From Pleurodeles waltl (taxonomy: Eukaryota > Chordata > Amphibia > Caudata > Salamandridae), in assembly GCF_031143425.1 (NCBI RefSeq), contig NC_090445.1, positions 817,796,317 to 817,860,316 of the forward strand: a stretch of 64,000 nt of DNA, in the 5' to 3' direction. The position numbers and the translations under genes were made by a program. The notes below the pieces were generated by a model. That model saw nothing but the letters and a program-made list of their open reading frames with translations. It was not told the origin of the DNA and did not search any database. Position 1 is the stretch's first letter. Every line of letters starts with the position of its first letter. Shown one piece after another: positions 60,013-64,000 of the stretch.

Positions 60013-63000
60013 TGAAGAGGGTGTACTAGTGGGGAGGACTAAGAGGGGGAATAGGGCTTAAGCCAGGAGCTCGTCCTTGTACAACTTCAGGTCTCCCAGC
60101 CAGCTGTGATGGGGATGCTGCTAAGTCCTGTGCCTCCTTCTGCTTAAGTGCCACAATTTCGGCCTTTGCCCACTTCAATAGTGTTGCGCACCAGTAGTCT
60201 AATCCCAGGAGGGAGTGGGCTTTCCAATGCATGGCAGTGATTCTGTGGCCTATCAACATGGCAAGATCTATAAAGCGATTTGTCATCTTTGCCTTTTTTG
60301 GGTGCTTAAAGAGGCTGCGCAAGGCACCCTCAATTGTGCAGATGTCGGTCCGATCTCTTAGTTCTGTGATGGCTCAAGCATTGTCAGTCCAGAAACGCTT
60401 CACTGCCGGACAGAACCAAAACATGTGGGCCAGATTGGCAGTGGAGCCCCAGCATCTGGGACATTCCAGAGAGGAGACAAACATTTTGTGCAGGGATGCT
60501 GGCATGAGATAGGCTCTGTGCAGTATATTGTGCTGTATGTATTGAAAGTTTGCATTCCGCAACACTTACTTGGGATAGATTAGCACTCTTCCCCTCTCCT
60601 TATTTGTGAATTACCTGGCTATGTTATTCTTCCAGCTTCTGCAAGTTGATAGCAAAGGATCTGGATAGTGTGTGCCAGTGCTCAGGTGAACACAGCCTAC
60701 AGTGTGGAGAGTATGAATGAAAGGAGGCTTTTCAGGTTCTGTGTCCATGATGTGCCATAGTCCAGCTAAGGCTGCTAGAAGTCTACCATGCGCTAGGAAG
60801 TGCCTGGCTGGTATACCCTAGTCTGTTTGCAGTTGATTAATGGGTAGAAGTGCTCCGTCATGAAACAGGGCTCCCAGAGTACTTATCCCCATTGCTTCCC
60901 AGTGTTGGAGGCCCGCCTGTCCCAGTATAATGTGAAATGGGCTAATGACAGCAAGTCTAATTTCAGGAGAATACTATGGATTGGAGGGCATATAACATGC
61001 AACTGAGAGCGCCCATATAACTATCATATGTGATTTTTAATCAAGTGCTGGAGTGGCAGTGTGGTGAAGCTTGGGAGAGGAATGTACCTCGTACCACTCA
61101 TTGCACACAGTTAAGCGAGGTTAGTTCCACTTCTTCTGTTACGCAACCTGCCAACCATCAGGTGGCTTACTGAAGCTGGGTGGTCAAATAGAGGTGTTAC
61201 TAAATTAGGGGTCTCTAGGCCACCCTTTTCAACTGGTAGTTGCAGTTTACAGAGAGCTACCCGGCATCTGCCCTTATTCCAGATAAAGCTTCCCAGTGCA
61301 GCATTGAGATCATGGAAGACATGCCTAGGGATGTGTACACGAAGATTATGGAAGTAGTACAATAAGCGAGGGAGCAGAACTATCTTAGATAAGGAAATCC
61401 TACCTTGTACTGTGAGCGTGCCCCAAAAGGCCATCTGGGAGCGGAGGGAAGCAATGGCTCTGGTAAGGTTACCAGCTATGAGGTCCTGGGTCTCATGGTA
61501 GATAGGTATTCCTAAGTACCAAAAGGTGTGAGGTTCCCAGCACAGCACATGAGTTTCTATTAGGATGTGCTGTGGCAGACAATCAAGATGTAGGGGTAAC
61601 AGGCATGATTTAGTTCAGTTGGCTCCCAGACCTGAGGCTGCTTGAAATTTGGAGAGGATAGCCGGTGTATCATTGATGCCCTGTCTAATGTCTTGTATAC
61701 AGATTAGAACATCAGCAGGATACAGGGAGGCCACATGTAGTACTCCGTCTAACGGTATACCCCCCTAGCTTGTTGATGAAATGTTTCTGTGCTAGGGAGC
61801 TCCATAACCAGGGGAAAGCGGAAGGGAGACAGGGGGCAACACTGGCCTGACTCCCTACCACTGGAAACGGGGGAGAAATGCACTGCCCAATCTTCACCCG
61901 GGCTGTGGGGTTTACAAATAAGTGGCATATAAGGCTTTGTAGGGGGCCATGACTCCTATTGTAGTGAGGGTGGAAAACATGTTTTCCCAGTCCAATGTGT
62001 CAATCACTTTTTCTAAATCTAACACCATGCAGGTAGTATATGAACACTGTGCAGGGGAGCGTTCAATGATCTTGTGCAATCGCCAGATGTTGAGCATGGT
62101 GGACCTGCCTAGAATAAAGCCATTCTGGTCTGAGTGGACTAGTGTGGGCATATGCTGTAGGAGGCAAGAGGCTGTAATTGTGTTCAGTAATTTGTAATCA
62201 GACCCAATCTTGGGCAACTTGGAAGAGTTCAAGAAGCTTAGGGGCCAGAGAGGGTTATTGACCTTCTAAAATTCTGTGAGGAACCCGCCAAGCCCTGGGG
62301 TTTTACAAGTGGCTGCATCTCTGTTGGGATTTTACCAGTGGCTGCATCTCTGATTGGGCCATGTATTTCTTGTATACTGACTGGAATGTTGAGTTCCTCC
62401 CTGACTAGGGTCCCTAGAACAAGAAATGTGGCCTCTTGAACAAAGGTATGTATACACTGTGTTCTACTTTCATGGGGAGGGCTGTACGATGTACGATAGT
62501 GCATGGTTAATGCATCAAGTATGTCCGTTTGATTTGTGTGCATGAACGCTGTGACAGGGGAAGTGGGAATTGTACTACGCCGGAGCCATGCTAGCAGTTG
62601 ACCTGATTTGTTCTCCCCCGCATGCATTCTGGCCTGGTAAGCTCTGAAATCTAGGTACCGTAGTTGCTCCACAATTTGGCGTGGGTCTCTGAGACCCTAG
62701 TTAGCTGCTGACACCTCTCGGGTTCAGTCTGGATATCGACTTCCAATTGTCTGAGCTTATTTTCAGTTTGAATTAGATTCCTGTGTAATTCCGCTCTAAC
62801 CACAAATGTCTTTCAGATTCAGAGACCCCGCAACACCACCTTTAGTGCCTTCCAATCCACAGTGTGAGATGTTGCGGTGCACCAATTTTTGGTTAAGTAG
62901 TGCATTAAAGCATCTTGCGTGGGCTCCCTGAACACCTGGTCTTCAATCATTACAGATTGCAGTGACCAAGTGAGTTCTGGTGGCCGAACTCTCCACCCCC

Positions 63001-63740
63001 GCAGTCAAAGTGCATTAAGAGAAGGTTATGATCATAGAAGTTTTTTCCAAAATACTCAGCTGAGGTGATCTCTAGTTGGAGGGAAGCAGGGCAAAGTATG
63101 TGGTCTAACCTAACATATAAGTCATGTGGGGTGAGTAGCGGGAATATTTCCTAACGTCCAGATGAAGTGTACGCCAGCTGTCCAGTAGTGACCAGTTCAT
63201 CAGCCATTTAGCAAAATTAGCACCTGTCGTCATGATGGAAGAGCTCTTTGGGGGGGATTGGGGGAGGGAGAGTGAGCTATCTAACTGCAAGTCAAATACA
63301 CTGTTAAAGTCCCCTCCTAAGATCCAAGGGATGTGTGCCCATTTGGTCAGAACCGTCTGTAGATGTGTAAAAAAGGCTAGTTGTGCCACATTTGGAGCAT
63401 AAATACTGCCTAGGAGAACAGGTCTGCCATCTACTGTAGAGACCCTTCTGTGAAAACATAGCATCCCTCTGGGTCAATTTCTACAGTGGTGTGGCGGAAT
63501 GGAGCTCCATATCTGATTCAGATGAGGACTACCCTTTCAAAGCCCGAGTATGTAGTGCAGTAACATTGACCCGCCAGCATCGCTGCAGTTTAATGTCTTG
63601 GCCTCCTGCTCTATGAGTTTTCTGTAGAAATGCTACTTGTATGCTCCTGTGCCTAATGTATTGCTGTACTGCATGTCTCTTACGGGTAGTTCCCATGCCT
63701 CTGACATTACATGTCAAGGCTCTAATCCCCACCATGTGTT
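60013..63740 (-). pseudogene. Tx1/L1-like LINE ORF2, degenerate
   Basis: ORF2 begins at the minus-strand ATG near 63735 with ALTCNVRGMG. FLQKTH follows, with Lys where the endonuclease Glu is expected. GGDFNSVFD near 63310 keeps the DFN box. RT pieces are FILGRSTMLNIWRLHKII (about 62120-62070) and MVLDLEKVIDTLDWENMF (about 62030-61985). A YPADVLI segment near 61710 replaces YADDVLI and has lost one catalytic Asp. Downstream are HTFWYLGIPI, a SLSKIVLLPRLLYYF segment, IWNKGRCRV, and a C-terminal Cys/His-type region (PRCWGSTANLAHMFWFC, 60410-60460). The frame is broken repeatedly. The NVRG start, RT order and C-terminal finger fit Tx1/L1-type LINEs. The 3' end abuts the L2-like LINE. Confidence 0.8.
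62301..62358. repeat. 29-bp tandem duplication within the Tx1-like LINE
   Basis: Two adjacent copies share TTTTAC, AGTGGCTGCATCTCTG and TTGGG, differing at about two positions. Confidence 0.85.
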
Positions 63741-64000
63741 TCTAAAGCAGCAGATGCTGCGGACAGGGGTAGTCCAGTGCAGAGCGGGCATTTTAGAAGT
63801 GGAATTCAAAGTACACTGAAAGACTTCCATAAATTTACGGAAAACAACAACAATGACCCACAACTCCAAACCCAGGGCAAACCTGAAACTCAAAATCACT
63901 CAGACAATGAACTAACAATCCCAAGTGCAGGGTACACCTACTTGCTGTGGCCGCCCAGGAGTAAGGCAGAGAGGTGGCCTGCATTGTAGCGTTAAACCAA
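63741..64000. other. Sequence upstream of the Tx1-like ORF2, window edge
   Basis: This is probably the ORF1-ORF2 spacer or ORF1 remnant of the same element on the minus strand, but no ORF1 motif is recognisable. The element may continue beyond the window. Confidence 0.35.

Overview
The window looks like repeat-dense vertebrate nuclear DNA. I infer a large-genome amphibian, most likely a salamander or newt. The reasons are one clearly recognisable host gene in 64 kb, that gene's close likeness to vertebrate ITPRIP, and layers of LTR elements, L2/CR1-like and Tx1/L1-like LINEs and foldback elements. I could not test the species. I see no bacterial genes, CRISPR arrays, rRNA or tRNA genes.

Host gene. 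At 49323-50960 (+) there is an intact, single-exon coding sequence for ITPRIP (inositol 1,4,5-trisphosphate receptor-interacting protein). A good splice acceptor ends at 49309, so one or more 5' UTR exons must lie upstream. Only part of the long 3' region can be delimited.

LTR elements. The youngest mobile element is a complete LTR retrotransposon at 41712-48928 (+). Its 2124-bp LTRs show no differences that I could find, it has a CTCTG target duplication, and its single 895-codon gag-like ORF has no pol. It ends 381 bp upstream of the ITPRIP coding exon. A diverged LTR of a related family lies on the minus strand at about 11860-13670. An old Ty3/Gypsy element (21208-27504, +) has short LTRs and broken gag, protease, RT and RNase H. 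A small foldback element and a retroviral 3' fragment (env plus 3' LTR, minus strand) interrupt it. A second degenerate Gypsy pol lies at 38430-40760 (+).

LINEs. L2/CR1-like copies lie on the minus strand at 7165-9910, 11490-11845 and 57098-60012, and on the plus strand at about 29740-30660. A Tx1/L1-like ORF2 occupies 60013-63740 (-). All are disabled by frameshifts and by changes at catalytic motifs.

Foldback DNA elements. The most striking structure is a family of 0.6-1 kb elements (3065-3698, 6264-6893, 55341-56328) bounded by GGGGGTC-type inverted ends and filled end to end with consecutive short hairpins. A related-looking GC-rich hairpin cluster lies at 31097-31345. Simpler MITE-like elements lie at 5147-5485, 12352-12522, 14755-14958, 21964-22430 and perhaps 34039-34590.

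The rest is AT-rich, apparently non-coding sequence with a few simple repeats.
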